DNA of 7,314 bases from Gammaproteobacteria bacterium (GCA_011051475.1 DRLE01000029.1:1-7314), one strand, 5' to 3'; counted from the stretch's first letter, positions 1-6,919 are shown. A program made the numbers and translations. Notes: a model not told the origin generated them from the letters alone.

Positions 1-17
1 AAAACAATAAAAAAGAT

Positions 18-44
18 TTCTCTATGCCCTCTGTGTCTCTGTAG
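18..44 (-). repeat. Short direct repeat, three 9-bp units
   Basis: Read on the minus strand, the stretch consists of three consecutive 9-base units, CTACAGAGA, CACAGAGGG and CATAGAGAA, sharing the pattern C-x-x-AGAG. On the minus strand it is preceded by a TTAA-containing lead (plus-strand 45-48). No open reading frame covers it. From memory, similar ACAGAGACACAGAG strings recur in intergenic DNA of many bacteria, so it is probably one copy of a dispersed repeat; that part cannot be tested here. Its function is unknown. Confidence 0.5.
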
Positions 45-57
45 TTAAAAGCTTTTC

Positions 58-90
58 CACTATTCACTATTCGTTATTCACTATTCACTG
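58..90. repeat. Heptanucleotide tandem repeat, consensus CACTATT
   Basis: Four full 7-base units and one partial unit follow each other without gaps: CACTATT, CACTATT, CGTTATT, CACTATT and CACTG. Only the third unit departs from the consensus, at two positions. It ends exactly where the GC-rich hairpin at 91 begins and lies between genes. A 7-base period is not a multiple of three, so a coding role is unlikely. It could be a slippage-prone microsatellite or part of a dispersed intergenic repeat. Confidence 0.7.
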
Positions 91-122
91 CGGCGGCCCA
101 GGCCGCCGTTAGTCTCTTTTTT
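91..122 (+). terminator. GC-rich hairpin with T-rich tail, possible intrinsic terminator
   Basis: CGGCGGCC (91-98) and GGCCGCCG (101-108) are perfect reverse complements separated by only two bases, so in RNA the innermost pair or two would open to form the loop. The stem is followed by TTAGTCTCTTTTTT (109-122), a T-rich but interrupted tract with six consecutive T at the end. This is the shape of a rho-independent terminator for a gene lying left of the window. The T tract starts imperfectly, so termination strength is uncertain. The hairpin also insulates the downstream response regulator gene from upstream transcription. Confidence 0.5.
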
Positions 123-174
123 CTGACATTTTGTCCTGAATTACTTAGTAGAAAACCCGATACAGCACTATACT
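123..174 (+). promoter_or_regulatory. Candidate promoter region of the GGDEF gene
   Basis: Two weak candidates are visible. CTGACA (123-128) differs from the sigma-70 -35 consensus at one base, but about 17 bases downstream there is only a poor -10 (TAGTAG, 146-151). TATACT (169-174) is a good -10 match with no clear -35, and it would start transcription only a few bases before the ATG at 184. Because the hairpin at 91-108 probably ends upstream transcription, a promoter is expected here. Which candidate is used cannot be decided from the sequence. Confidence 0.25.
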
Positions 175-183
175 CCAGGAGTA

Positions 184-1512
184 ATGAAAGTGCTTATACT
201 GGAAAACAGCCGCCTGTTTCAGAAGATGCTGCAGGATTTGCTGGTCGAGCTTAACTGTTCGGTCAGTTGTGTGCGCACGGGTGAAGAAGGCCTGAAGCTG
301 CTCGGCAGCACCACGCCATCGACCCGCTATGACCTGATTATTGCCTCGCAGCATATTTTCGACAAGACCGGTACCAAGTTTATCGAGCACTGCAAAACCG
401 TCGAACGTAATACGCCGATTATTCTGCTCACCTCCGAGCCGAATGAAACCCTGATGAAAAACGCCCGCGCTGCCGGCATCCGGGATGTATTCCCCAAGTC
501 CAACCTGACCTATCTGAAATCCAATATCCGTTATTACATTCAGGGCACCAATGATTTCAATATCAGCGGCGGTCGCGTGCTCTATGTCGAGGACAGCGCC
601 TCGGTCGCCCACATCGTCACCAGTTATCTGAAAAAACTGAACCTGGAAATCACCCACTTCCCGACCGCCGAAGAGGCCTTTCATGCCTTTTCCGACAATG
701 AATACGACCTGGTGATTACCGATATTATGCTCGAAGGCACCATGGACGGCCTGTCGCTGGTGCGTATGATCCGCGCGCACAACAGTCACAATGCGAAAAC
801 GCCCATCCTGGCCATGACCGGCCATGATGACCCGCAACAGCGCATCGACCTGTTTCACGCCGGCATCAACGACTATGTCACCAAACCGCCACTGGAAGAA
901 GAACTGGCCGCCAGGGTAAACAACCTGATTATCAACAAACGCCTGGCCGACAAGGTGCGCAAGCAGCAGCGCAAGCTGTTCAACCTGGCCATGATCGACC
1001 AGCTGACCACCTGCCACAACCGCCACAGCCTGTCGGAATATGCACCCAAGTACATCAAGGACTCGGTACGTTACGAGTTTCCGCTGAGCCTGGTTATTCT
1101 TGACCTGGACAAGTTCAAGCAGGTGAATGACACATTCGGCCATGCCACCGGCGACGCCGTGCTGCGTGAAATCGGCAAGCTGCTGATGGCTACCTGCCGC
1201 CAGGGTGATGTGGTGGCGCGTATCGGCGGCGAGGAGTTTCTTATCCTGCTGCCACACTGCAATATTTTCGATGCCCGTATCAAGGCCGAGAACATACGCT
1301 CCATGATCGAACTGGCAAAACCGGCTGGCCTGAACATGACCGCCAGTATCGGCATCGCCTCACTGATCCCCCAGCACCACGAGGATTTCGACAAGCTGTT
1401 CAAGGCCGCCGACGCGGCCACCTATATGTCCAAGGAGAACGGTCGTAACCGGGTCAGCATCGACCCGGAAAGCCTGGAAGAAGCGGAAATGGCTCGCGCC
1501 AGCGGCCAGTAA
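184..1512 (+). CDS. Response regulator diguanylate cyclase, REC-REC-GGDEF (PleD-like architecture)
   Basis: This 442-residue cytoplasmic protein is predicted to condense two GTP into the second messenger cyclic di-GMP under phosphorelay control. Receiver 1 (about 2-118) keeps T83 and K105, but has E7-N8 in place of the acidic pair and S55 where the phosphoacceptor aspartate should be, so it is probably not phosphorylated. Receiver 2 (about 131-245) is complete: E136-D137, D180, T212 and K234-P235. A helical linker (about 238-270) leads to the GGDEF domain (about 271-425), with DQLTTCHNR at 272-280, metal-binding DLDKF at 307-311, FGH at 318-320 and an active-site GGEEF at 348-352. An RxxD product-inhibition site (R339-D342) sits five residues before GGEEF, as in feedback-inhibited cyclases. 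AGGAG at 177-181 precedes the ATG by only two bases, an unusually short spacing; the start is kept because the first receiver strand begins at residue 2. No partner kinase is encoded in the window. Confidence 0.93.
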   Translation: MKVLILENSRLFQKMLQDLLVELNCSVSCVRTGEEGLKLLGSTTPSTRYDLIIASQHIFDKTGTKFIEHCKTVERNTPIILLTSEPNETLMKNARAAGIRDVFPKSNLTYLKSNIRYYIQGTNDFNISGGRVLYVEDSASVAHIVTSYLKKLNLEITHFPTAEEAFHAFSDNEYDLVITDIMLEGTMDGLSLVRMIRAHNSHNAKTPILAMTGHDDPQQRIDLFHAGINDYVTKPPLEEELAARVNNLIINKRLADKVRKQQRKLFNLAMIDQLTTCHNRHSLSEYAPKYIKDSVRYEFPLSLVILDLDKFKQVNDTFGHATGDAVLREIGKLLMATCRQGDVVARIGGEEFLILLPHCNIFDARIKAENIRSMIELAKPAGLNMTASIGIASLIPQHHEDFDKLFKAADAATYMSKENGRNRVSIDPESLEEAEMARASGQ

Positions 1513-1565
1513 GCAATACCACCGCGGCCGATACCTGCAAAAGTGGCAGTAAAGACATACTTTTA

Positions 1566-1603
1566 TTGTTGATTTCACTCGGTTTTTTAAGCTAAATCAA
1601 TAA
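1566..1603. promoter_or_regulatory. Inverted repeat upstream of rsxA, possible operator
   Basis: TTGTTGATTT (1566-1575) and AAATCAATAA (1594-1603) are reverse complements at nine of ten positions and are separated by 18 bases. The right arm reaches the place where a -35 box would sit for the proposed rsxA promoter, so a bound regulator could affect that promoter. A second, mutually exclusive pairing is possible between CGGTTTT (1580-1586) and AAAACCG (1602-1608). There is no T tract after either pairing, which argues against an intrinsic terminator for the upstream gene. The regulator, if any, is unknown. Confidence 0.35.
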
Positions 1604-1620
1604 AACCGGCGGTGCCAATC

Positions 1621-1636
1621 TGTTAGAATGCGCGCA
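1621..1636 (+). promoter_or_regulatory. Extended -10 promoter of the rsx operon
   Basis: TGT followed by TAGAAT (1624-1629) matches the extended -10 form TGn-TATAAT, with five of six bases in the hexamer. No convincing -35 box lies 16-18 bases upstream (around 1601-1606 it reads TAAAAC), which fits the extended -10 class. Transcription would be expected about seven bases after 1629, that is at or next to the A of the rsxA ATG at 1636. It is the only good promoter-like signal in the spacer and could drive all six genes. Confidence 0.5.
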
Positions 1637-2217
1637 TGACTGAATATGCTCTCATCCTGCTCGGCACCGTGCTGGTCAACAACTTCGTTCTGGTCAAGTT
1701 TCTCGGCCTGTGTCCGTTCATGGGTGTATCGCGCAAACTGGAAACGGCCATCGGCATGGCGCTGGCGACCACCTTTGTCCTCACCCTGTCCTCCGTCAGC
1801 GCCTACCTGGTCAATGAATACATCCTGGCGCCGCTGGGACTGGAATACATGCGCACCATTATGTTCATCCTGGTCATTGCCGTGGTCGTGCAGTTCACCG
1901 AAATGGTGGTGCACAAAACCAGTCCCCTGCTGTACAACATTCTCGGCATTTTCCTGCCGCTGATTACCACCAACTGCGCGGTGCTCGGCGTTGCCCTGCT
2001 CAATGTGCAGGAAAAACACGGTTTTCTGCAGTCACTGTTCTATGGCTTCGGCGCCGCCGTGGGTTTCTCCCTGGTGCTGATCCTGTTCTCCGCCCTGCGT
2101 GAGCGCATTATCGTGGCCGACGTACCCGAAGCCTTTCAGGGCACCTCTATCGCCCTGATTACCGCCGGTATTATGTCACTGGCCTTTATGGGCTTTGCCG
2201 GCCTGATCAAGGTGTAA
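1636..2217 (+). CDS. rsxA: Electron transport complex subunit RsxA (RnfA)
   Basis: RsxA is an integral inner-membrane subunit of the Rnf/Rsx complex, homologous to NqrE of the sodium-pumping NADH:quinone reductase. At 193 residues it equals the E. coli protein in length and has about six hydrophobic membrane segments. The two inverted half-repeats of the family each carry a cysteine: C26 in the segment LGLCPF and C114 in ITTNCA. In known structures of this family the equivalent cysteines of subunits A and E together bind an iron-sulfur cluster inside the membrane. The ATG at 1636 gives the family's usual N-terminus (MTEYALIL), but there is no Shine-Dalgarno sequence in front of it; an extended -10 ends seven bases upstream, so the message may be leaderless. 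It is the first gene of the operon, and rsxB starts 13 bases after its stop codon. Confidence 0.97.
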   Translation: MTEYALILLGTVLVNNFVLVKFLGLCPFMGVSRKLETAIGMALATTFVLTLSSVSAYLVNEYILAPLGLEYMRTIMFILVIAVVVQFTEMVVHKTSPLLYNILGIFLPLITTNCAVLGVALLNVQEKHGFLQSLFYGFGAAVGFSLVLILFSALRERIIVADVPEAFQGTSIALITAGIMSLAFMGFAGLIKV

Positions 2218-2230
2218 AGAAGCCTCACGC

Positions 2231-2791
2231 ATGCTGACCGTTATCCTTACCCTTGCGATTATTGCCGGCGTCTTCGGCCTGCTGCTGGCCTGGTCAGCCA
2301 TCCGCTTCAAGGTGGAAGGTGACCCGATCGTTGACCAGATCGATGCCCTGCTGCCACAGACCCAGTGCGGCCAGTGTACCTATCCCGGCTGTCGACCCTA
2401 TGCCGAGGCCATCGCCAAGGGCGAGGCTGATATCAACCAGTGCCCGCCCGGTGGCGAGGCAACCATTCTTGCCCTGGCCGACCTGTTGGGCGTGGAGCCC
2501 AAGCCCCTGAATGCCGAGCACGGTGAGGAAAAGCACCTGCCCACCGTGGTACGCATTGACGAGAACGTCTGTATCGGCTGTACGCTGTGCATACAGGCCT
2601 GCCCGGTCGATGCCATTATCGGCGCCGCCAAACAGATGCATACCGTCGTCGAATCGGAATGTACCGGCTGCAACCTGTGTATTCCGCCCTGCCCGGTAGA
2701 CTGTATTCACATTGTCGAGGTCAAGCCCACCGTGCGAACCTGGACGGCTGAACTTCCCGACCCCGGCCCCGTGGCCCCGCATGCGGTTTAA
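2231..2791 (+). CDS. rsxB: Electron transport complex subunit RsxB (RnfB), iron-sulfur protein
   Basis: RsxB is a membrane-anchored iron-sulfur protein thought to be the ferredoxin-like entry or exit point of the complex. A hydrophobic anchor spans about residues 4-22. A [4Fe-4S] domain follows with C46, C49, C54 and C71 (C-x2-C-x4-C-x16-C, in the motif CGQCTYPGC). Two bacterial-ferredoxin motifs come next: C114, C117, C120 with C124-P, and C144, C147, C150 with C154-P. This predicts three [4Fe-4S] clusters, as is typical of the shorter proteobacterial form. One extra cysteine, C158, lies four residues after the last motif. The length of 186 residues is close to that of E. coli RsxB. A weak purine-rich site (AAAGAAG, about 2216-2222) lies eight bases before the ATG. 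rsxC starts 12 bases after the stop. Confidence 0.96.
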   Translation: MLTVILTLAIIAGVFGLLLAWSAIRFKVEGDPIVDQIDALLPQTQCGQCTYPGCRPYAEAIAKGEADINQCPPGGEATILALADLLGVEPKPLNAEHGEEKHLPTVVRIDENVCIGCTLCIQACPVDAIIGAAKQMHTVVESECTGCNLCIPPCPVDCIHIVEVKPTVRTWTAELPDPGPVAPHAV

Positions 2792-2803
2792 TATTTAAAG
2801 GCC

Positions 2804-4450
2804 ATGAGTATTCACGACGACAAGCCAACCATTCTCAGGGAACTGTCACATTTTGACGGTGGCCTGGTGCTGGACGGTCACAAGGATCTGTCCACGGGCA
2901 AACCCGTGCAGCCAATGCCTGCCGTCAAACAGTATATTGTTCCCCTGCAGCAGCACATCGGCGCCATCAGCGAACCGCTGGTCAAGGTCGGCGACCGTGT
3001 TCTCAAGGGACAGATGATCGGCCGCCCCGGCGACCTGGTCAGCGCCGCCGTACACTCACCGGTATCCGGCACGGTGACCGCCATCGAGGAACACGCGGTA
3101 CCGCATATCTCCGGCCTGCCCGATCTGTGCATCTTTATCGAAAACGACTTCAAGGATGAATGGGTAAAACGCGAACCGCTGGGCGATGAATACAATAACC
3201 GCAGCTCTCACCAGCTACGCAATTTAATTCGTGATGCCGGTATCGTCGGTCTTGGCGGCGCGGCCTTTCCAGCCGCCGTCAAACAGACCGAAATGAACGT
3301 ACACACCCTTATCCTCAACGGCGTGGAGTGTGAACCCTATATCACCTGTGACGACATGCTGATGCGCGAGCAGGCCGAGCAGGTCCTTGCCGGCGCCGAC
3401 ATTATCGGTCATGTCATCAAGGCACAGGAGTGCGTGATTGCCATTGAAGACAACAAGCCGGAGGCCATTGCCGCCATGCAGGCGGCCGTCGAGCGTGACG
3501 GCACCGGTTTTTTCCGTGTTCAGGCGGTACCGACCATCTACCCCAGCGGCGGTGAAAAACAGCTGATAAAAATCCTTACCGGCCGCGAAGTGCCCAAAGG
3601 CCGCCTGCCGGCAGAACTGAATGTGCTGGTGCATAATGTGGCCACCGCCCATGCCATACACCGCGCCGTTTACCATGACGAGCCACTGATCTCGCGTATT
3701 GCCACGGTAACCGGTCAGGGCATTGCCCAACCGCAGAACATCGAGGTACTGGTCGGCACGCCGGTAAAAGACTGCGTGGAATTCTGTGGCGGTTATACCC
3801 CGCAGGCCGATGAACTGATTATGGGTGGCCCGATGATGGGTTTCTCCCTGCCCTCGGACGACACGCCGCTGGTCAAGGCCAGCAACTGCCTGCTGGTAAT
3901 GGCGAAAGATGAAATCCACTACCAGCAACAGCACATGCCCTGTATCCGTTGCGGCCACTGCGTCGAGGTCTGTCCTGCCCGGCTGCTGCCACAACAGCTC
4001 TACTGGTACGCCAGCAGCAAGAACAATGATCGCGTGCAGGAGTTCGATCTGTTCGACTGCATCGAGTGCGGCTGCTGCGCCTATGTCTGCCCCAGCGATA
4101 TTCCGCTGGTACAATACTACCGCGCGGCCAAGACCGTGATCCGACAGCAGGAGCGTGAGCGCAAGGCTTCCGACCTGGCAAGACAGCGCCACGAGGCGCA
4201 CCAGGCCCGGCTGGAAAGACAGAAACGCGAACGCGAAGAGCGCCTGCGCAAGAAGCGGGAAATGCTCAAGGACAAGGAGAAAGGCGGTGAGAAAGACAGC
4301 AAGAAAGCCGCTATAGCTGCCGCCATCGCCCGCGCCCAGGCAAAAAAAGCCGAGGCCAGAAAGGCCCAGGCCGGCGCAACAGAGGACAAAACAGCGGAAA
4401 CGGAACAGGAACAGTCGCAGGATAATACGGAAAAACCGACAAACCCATGA
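2804..4450 (+). CDS. rsxC: Electron transport complex subunit RsxC (RnfC), NADH-binding
   Basis: RsxC is the peripheral subunit that exchanges electrons with NAD(H) through FMN and iron-sulfur clusters, and it resembles the NuoF flavoprotein of complex I. An N-terminal lipoyl/barrel-sandwich-like region (about 40-115) precedes the NuoF-like fold, which shows the glycine-rich GLGGAAFP at 149-156, NGVECEPY at 172-179 and YPSGGEKQ at 246-253. Two [4Fe-4S] motifs follow: C380, C383, C386, C390 and C419, C422, C425, C429, each followed by proline. After about residue 441 the protein becomes a highly charged Lys/Arg/Glu/Ala/Gln tail of about 108 residues, likely helical or coiled coil. E. coli RsxC has a much longer repetitive tail, so this 548-residue form is a shorter version. 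No membrane segment is seen. AAAGG (2797-2801) lies only two bases before the ATG. The stop overlaps the rsxD start as ATGA. Confidence 0.96.
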   Translation: MSIHDDKPTILRELSHFDGGLVLDGHKDLSTGKPVQPMPAVKQYIVPLQQHIGAISEPLVKVGDRVLKGQMIGRPGDLVSAAVHSPVSGTVTAIEEHAVPHISGLPDLCIFIENDFKDEWVKREPLGDEYNNRSSHQLRNLIRDAGIVGLGGAAFPAAVKQTEMNVHTLILNGVECEPYITCDDMLMREQAEQVLAGADIIGHVIKAQECVIAIEDNKPEAIAAMQAAVERDGTGFFRVQAVPTIYPSGGEKQLIKILTGREVPKGRLPAELNVLVHNVATAHAIHRAVYHDEPLISRIATVTGQGIAQPQNIEVLVGTPVKDCVEFCGGYTPQADELIMGGPMMGFSLPSDDTPLVKASNCLLVMAKDEIHYQQQHMPCIRCGHCVEVCPARLLPQQLYWYASSKNNDRVQEFDLFDCIECGCCAYVCPSDIPLVQYYRAAKTVIRQQERERKASDLARQRHEAHQARLERQKREREERLRKKREMLKDKEKGGEKDSKKAAIAAAIARAQAKKAEARKAQAGATEDKTAETEQEQSQDNTEKPTNP

Positions 4451-5493
4451 TTTTCAAACGCACGCCATCGCCCTATATCAAGCAGAACATCAGCGTCCAG
4501 CAGATGATGTTCATGGTGCTCTACGCCCTGGTGCCCGGCGCACTGGCTTCATTTTATTTCTTCGGCTGGGGTGTGCTGTTCAATCTGCTGGTCGCCATTA
4601 CCGTCTGCCTGGCAAGTGAAGCCATTATTCTCAGGCTGCGCGGGCGGGATGTCCGGCACAGCCTGTCCGATGGCAGCGCCCTGATTACCGCCTGCCTGCT
4701 GGCGCTGGCCCTGCCCTCGCTTGCGCCCTGGTGGCTGGTGGCGATTGCCAGTTTCTTTGCCATTGCCGTGGCCAAGCAGCTCTATGGCGGCCTGGGCTTC
4801 AACCCGTTCAACCCGGCCATGGTCGGCTACATCGTGGTAATGATTTCCTTCCCGCTGCAGATGACCCTGTGGACAGCACCCATGGGCGTCGATGGCGGCT
4901 GGCCTGACTTTATGACCACCTTCAACTGGGTCTTTCTTGGCAAGCTGCCCTATGACACCACTATCGACAGCATTTCCATGGCCACCCCCATTGACCTGCT
5001 GAAAACCCAGCTCAGTCAGTATCATGATGTTTTCGAAACCCGCAACAATCCCGAGTTCAGCGCCCTGTTCGGCAGCCTCAGCGGTACCGGCTGGCAGTGG
5101 GTCAACCTGCTGTACCTTGCCGGTGGCATCTGGCTGGTGAAAAAGCAGGTTGTCGACTGGCGTATCCCCGTGGCCTTCCTGGCCAGCCTGCTGTTTATCG
5201 CCAACCTGTTTGCCGTCATGGATTATTCCACCAACAGCTCGGCCCTGTTCCATGCCTTCAGCGGCGGCACCATGCTGGCGGCCTTTTTTATCGCCACCGA
5301 CCCGATTACCGCCTGCAGCACGCCAAGGGGCCGCTGGATATACGGCGCCGGTATCGGCGCGCTGGTTTATATTATCCGCAGCTGGGGCGGCTATCCCGAC
5401 GGCATTGCTTTTGCCGTGGTGCTGATGAATATGGCCGCGCCGCTGATTGATTACTACACCCGACCGAAGGTCTACGGCAAGCAGGACCACTGA
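4447..5493 (+). CDS. rsxD: Electron transport complex subunit RsxD (RnfD), FMN-bearing membrane protein
   Basis: RsxD is a polytopic inner-membrane subunit related to NqrB and central to the ion-translocating electron path. It has 348 residues (E. coli about 350) and roughly nine to ten hydrophobic segments. The covalent FMN attachment motif S-x-A-T appears as SMAT at 177-180 in the context DSISMATPID, making T180 the predicted flavin phosphoester residue. Other conserved family stretches are KQLYGGLGFNPFNPAM at 110-125, SGGTMLAAFF at 272-281, ATDP at 283-286, and GGYPDG at 314-319 near the C-terminal LIDYYTRPKVYG. The family more often has SGAT where this protein has SGGT (272-275); the threonine is retained. 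The ATG overlaps the rsxC stop by four bases, which implies translational coupling. Confidence 0.96.
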   Translation: MIFKRTPSPYIKQNISVQQMMFMVLYALVPGALASFYFFGWGVLFNLLVAITVCLASEAIILRLRGRDVRHSLSDGSALITACLLALALPSLAPWWLVAIASFFAIAVAKQLYGGLGFNPFNPAMVGYIVVMISFPLQMTLWTAPMGVDGGWPDFMTTFNWVFLGKLPYDTTIDSISMATPIDLLKTQLSQYHDVFETRNNPEFSALFGSLSGTGWQWVNLLYLAGGIWLVKKQVVDWRIPVAFLASLLFIANLFAVMDYSTNSSALFHAFSGGTMLAAFFIATDPITACSTPRGRWIYGAGIGALVYIIRSWGGYPDGIAFAVVLMNMAAPLIDYYTRPKVYGKQDH

Positions 5494-6246
5494 GTGATGA
5501 AAAGCCTGTTTTTACAGTACAGAAAGTCCATCCTCAGCACCACCGCACTGCTGTCGGTATTCGCGATTATCGGCGCGCTTATGGTCGGCCTGACCTATAT
5601 CAGCACCGCCGACGACATCCGCCGCAACGAGGAACTGCAGCTGCTGAAACAGCTCAATACCATTGTGCCGGCCGAGCTCTACAATAATGACCTGCTCTCG
5701 GATACCATCACCATAAAACCGAACACGCTGCTGGGCACCAGCGAAGACACCCTGGCCTACCGCGCCCGCAAGGACGGCAAACCGGTGGCCGCGGTCTTTT
5801 CCAGCATTGCGCCCAACGGCTACAACGGCGCCATTCATATCCTCGTCGGCGTGTTCTATGATGGCCGCATTGCCGGCGTACGCGTGGTCAAACACCACGA
5901 AACACCGGGCCTGGGTGATGCTGTCGATGCCAGCCGCTCGGACTGGATACTCGGCTTTAACAATAAATCGCTTGATAACCCGAAGGAAAAGCTGTGGAAG
6001 GTCAAACGTGACGGCGGTGTCTTCGACCAGTTCACGGGCGCGACAATAACCCCGCGCGCCGTGGTTAAAGCCGTCTACAATGCCCTGTTATACTTTAATG
6101 AAAACAGGGAAAAACTGTTTGCCAGCAACGGCAAAGCCGCCGGTGAGAAAACAGCCGACACACCACCCATAAGCAAATCCGAAAGCAGCGAAGCCGGAAA
6201 CAGTAAACCCGGAAAAGCCACACTGGAGCAGCAAAGCCATGACTGA
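5494..6246 (+). CDS. rsxG: Electron transport complex subunit RsxG (RnfG), FMN-binding
   Basis: RsxG is a single-span membrane protein with a periplasmic flavin domain, related to NqrC. A hydrophobic anchor lies at about 13-35. The FMN-binding domain contains HHETPGLGD at 134-142 and the covalent flavin motif TGAT at 181-184, so T184 is the predicted FMN attachment residue. The protein has 250 residues against just over 200 in E. coli. The excess is a Lys/Ser/Glu-rich, low-complexity C-terminal tail from about 205 on, which would be periplasmic. Start choice: the rsxD stop is followed directly by GTG (5494) and ATG (5497) in the same frame. AGGA at 5483-5486 is seven bases from the GTG and ten from the ATG, so GTG is listed, but the ATG one codon later is nearly as likely. 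The end overlaps rsxE by eight bases. Confidence 0.94.
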   Translation: MMKSLFLQYRKSILSTTALLSVFAIIGALMVGLTYISTADDIRRNEELQLLKQLNTIVPAELYNNDLLSDTITIKPNTLLGTSEDTLAYRARKDGKPVAAVFSSIAPNGYNGAIHILVGVFYDGRIAGVRVVKHHETPGLGDAVDASRSDWILGFNNKSLDNPKEKLWKVKRDGGVFDQFTGATITPRAVVKAVYNALLYFNENREKLFASNGKAAGEKTADTPPISKSESSEAGNSKPGKATLEQQSHD

Positions 6247-6919
6247 CACGGCAAGCATTACAAAAAACGGTTTATGGAACAATAACGTCGCCCTGGTACA
6301 ACTGCTGGGTCTGTGCCCGCTGCTGGCAGTGACCGGCACCGTGGTCAACGGCCTGGGCCTGGGGCTGGCCACCATGATGACCCTGGTGCTGTCCAACAGT
6401 GCCGTCTCACTGATTCGCCCCTGGCTGAAAAACGAGATCCGCATTCCGATCTTCGTGCTGATTATCGCCTCCATCGTTACCACCATCGAGCTGATGATGA
6501 ACGCCTGGTTCCATGATCTGTACCTGATACTGGGTATCTTTATTCCGCTGATCGTCACCAACTGCTCCATCATCGCCCGCGCCGAGGCCTTTGCCTCGAA
6601 GAACAACCTGCTCGATTCCGCACTGGACGGTTTTATGATGGGCCTGGGTTTTACCCTGGTGCTGGTCGTGCTCGGCGGCATGCGCGAGCTTATCGGTTTC
6701 GGCACCCTGTTCTCGCACGCGCACCTGATGTTCGGTGAAATAGGTCACTCCATGACCATCACCTTCAGCGAAGACTACCCCGGCTTCCTGCTCGCCGTGC
6801 TGCCCCCCGGTGCCTTTATCGGCCTGGGCCTGCTCATCGCCCTGAAGAATGTCATCGACAAGCGTAAGGCGGCTGCACAGACGGTTGTGCTGCAAAAGGT
6901 GGAAGCTGTTAGCAGCTAG
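6239..6919 (+). CDS. rsxE: Electron transport complex subunit RsxE (RnfE)
   Basis: RsxE is an integral membrane subunit homologous to RsxA and to NqrD; the two pack together in inverted orientation in the complex. It has 226 residues, close to the E. coli protein, and about six membrane segments. The two conserved half-repeat cysteines are C26 in LLGLCPLLAV and C109 in LIVTNCS, matching C26 and C114 of RsxA and completing the proposed intramembrane iron-sulfur site. PPGAFIGLGL near the C-terminus is a family hallmark. The ATG lies inside the end of rsxG (eight-base overlap), with GGAG at 6225-6228 ten bases upstream, so translation is probably coupled. It is the last gene of the operon; the stop is followed after 17 bases by a long inverted repeat. 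Confidence 0.96.
   Translation: MTDTASITKNGLWNNNVALVQLLGLCPLLAVTGTVVNGLGLGLATMMTLVLSNSAVSLIRPWLKNEIRIPIFVLIIASIVTTIELMMNAWFHDLYLILGIFIPLIVTNCSIIARAEAFASKNNLLDSALDGFMMGLGFTLVLVVLGGMRELIGFGTLFSHAHLMFGEIGHSMTITFSEDYPGFLLAVLPPGAFIGLGLLIALKNVIDKRKAAAQTVVLQKVEAVSS

Noticed and set aside
145..1257. 370-codon open frame on the minus strand opposite the GGDEF gene
   Set aside because: It mirrors a clearly recognisable gene in codon register, has no family-like motifs, and is explained by the high GC content at third codon positions.
1580..1608. Terminator of the GGDEF gene from CGGTTTT/AAAACCG
   Set aside because: The T run lies inside the left arm, and the right arm is followed by GCGGTGCC, not by T residues.
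3224..4201. 325-codon open frame on the minus strand within rsxC
   Set aside because: The plus strand carries an intact RsxC with all iron-sulfur motifs across the same bases; the antisense translation shows no recognisable domain.
4549..5490. 313-codon open frame on the minus strand within rsxD
   Set aside because: It is a shadow of a conserved membrane protein gene. The antisense product is rich in Gly, Gln and His, as expected from reading hydrophobic codons backwards.
1636..6919. Sodium-pumping NADH:quinone reductase (nqr) operon
   Set aside because: Gene order, the presence of a polyferredoxin-like RsxB and the NuoF-like RsxC with two [4Fe-4S] motifs are those of Rnf/Rsx. No NqrF or NqrA homologue is present.
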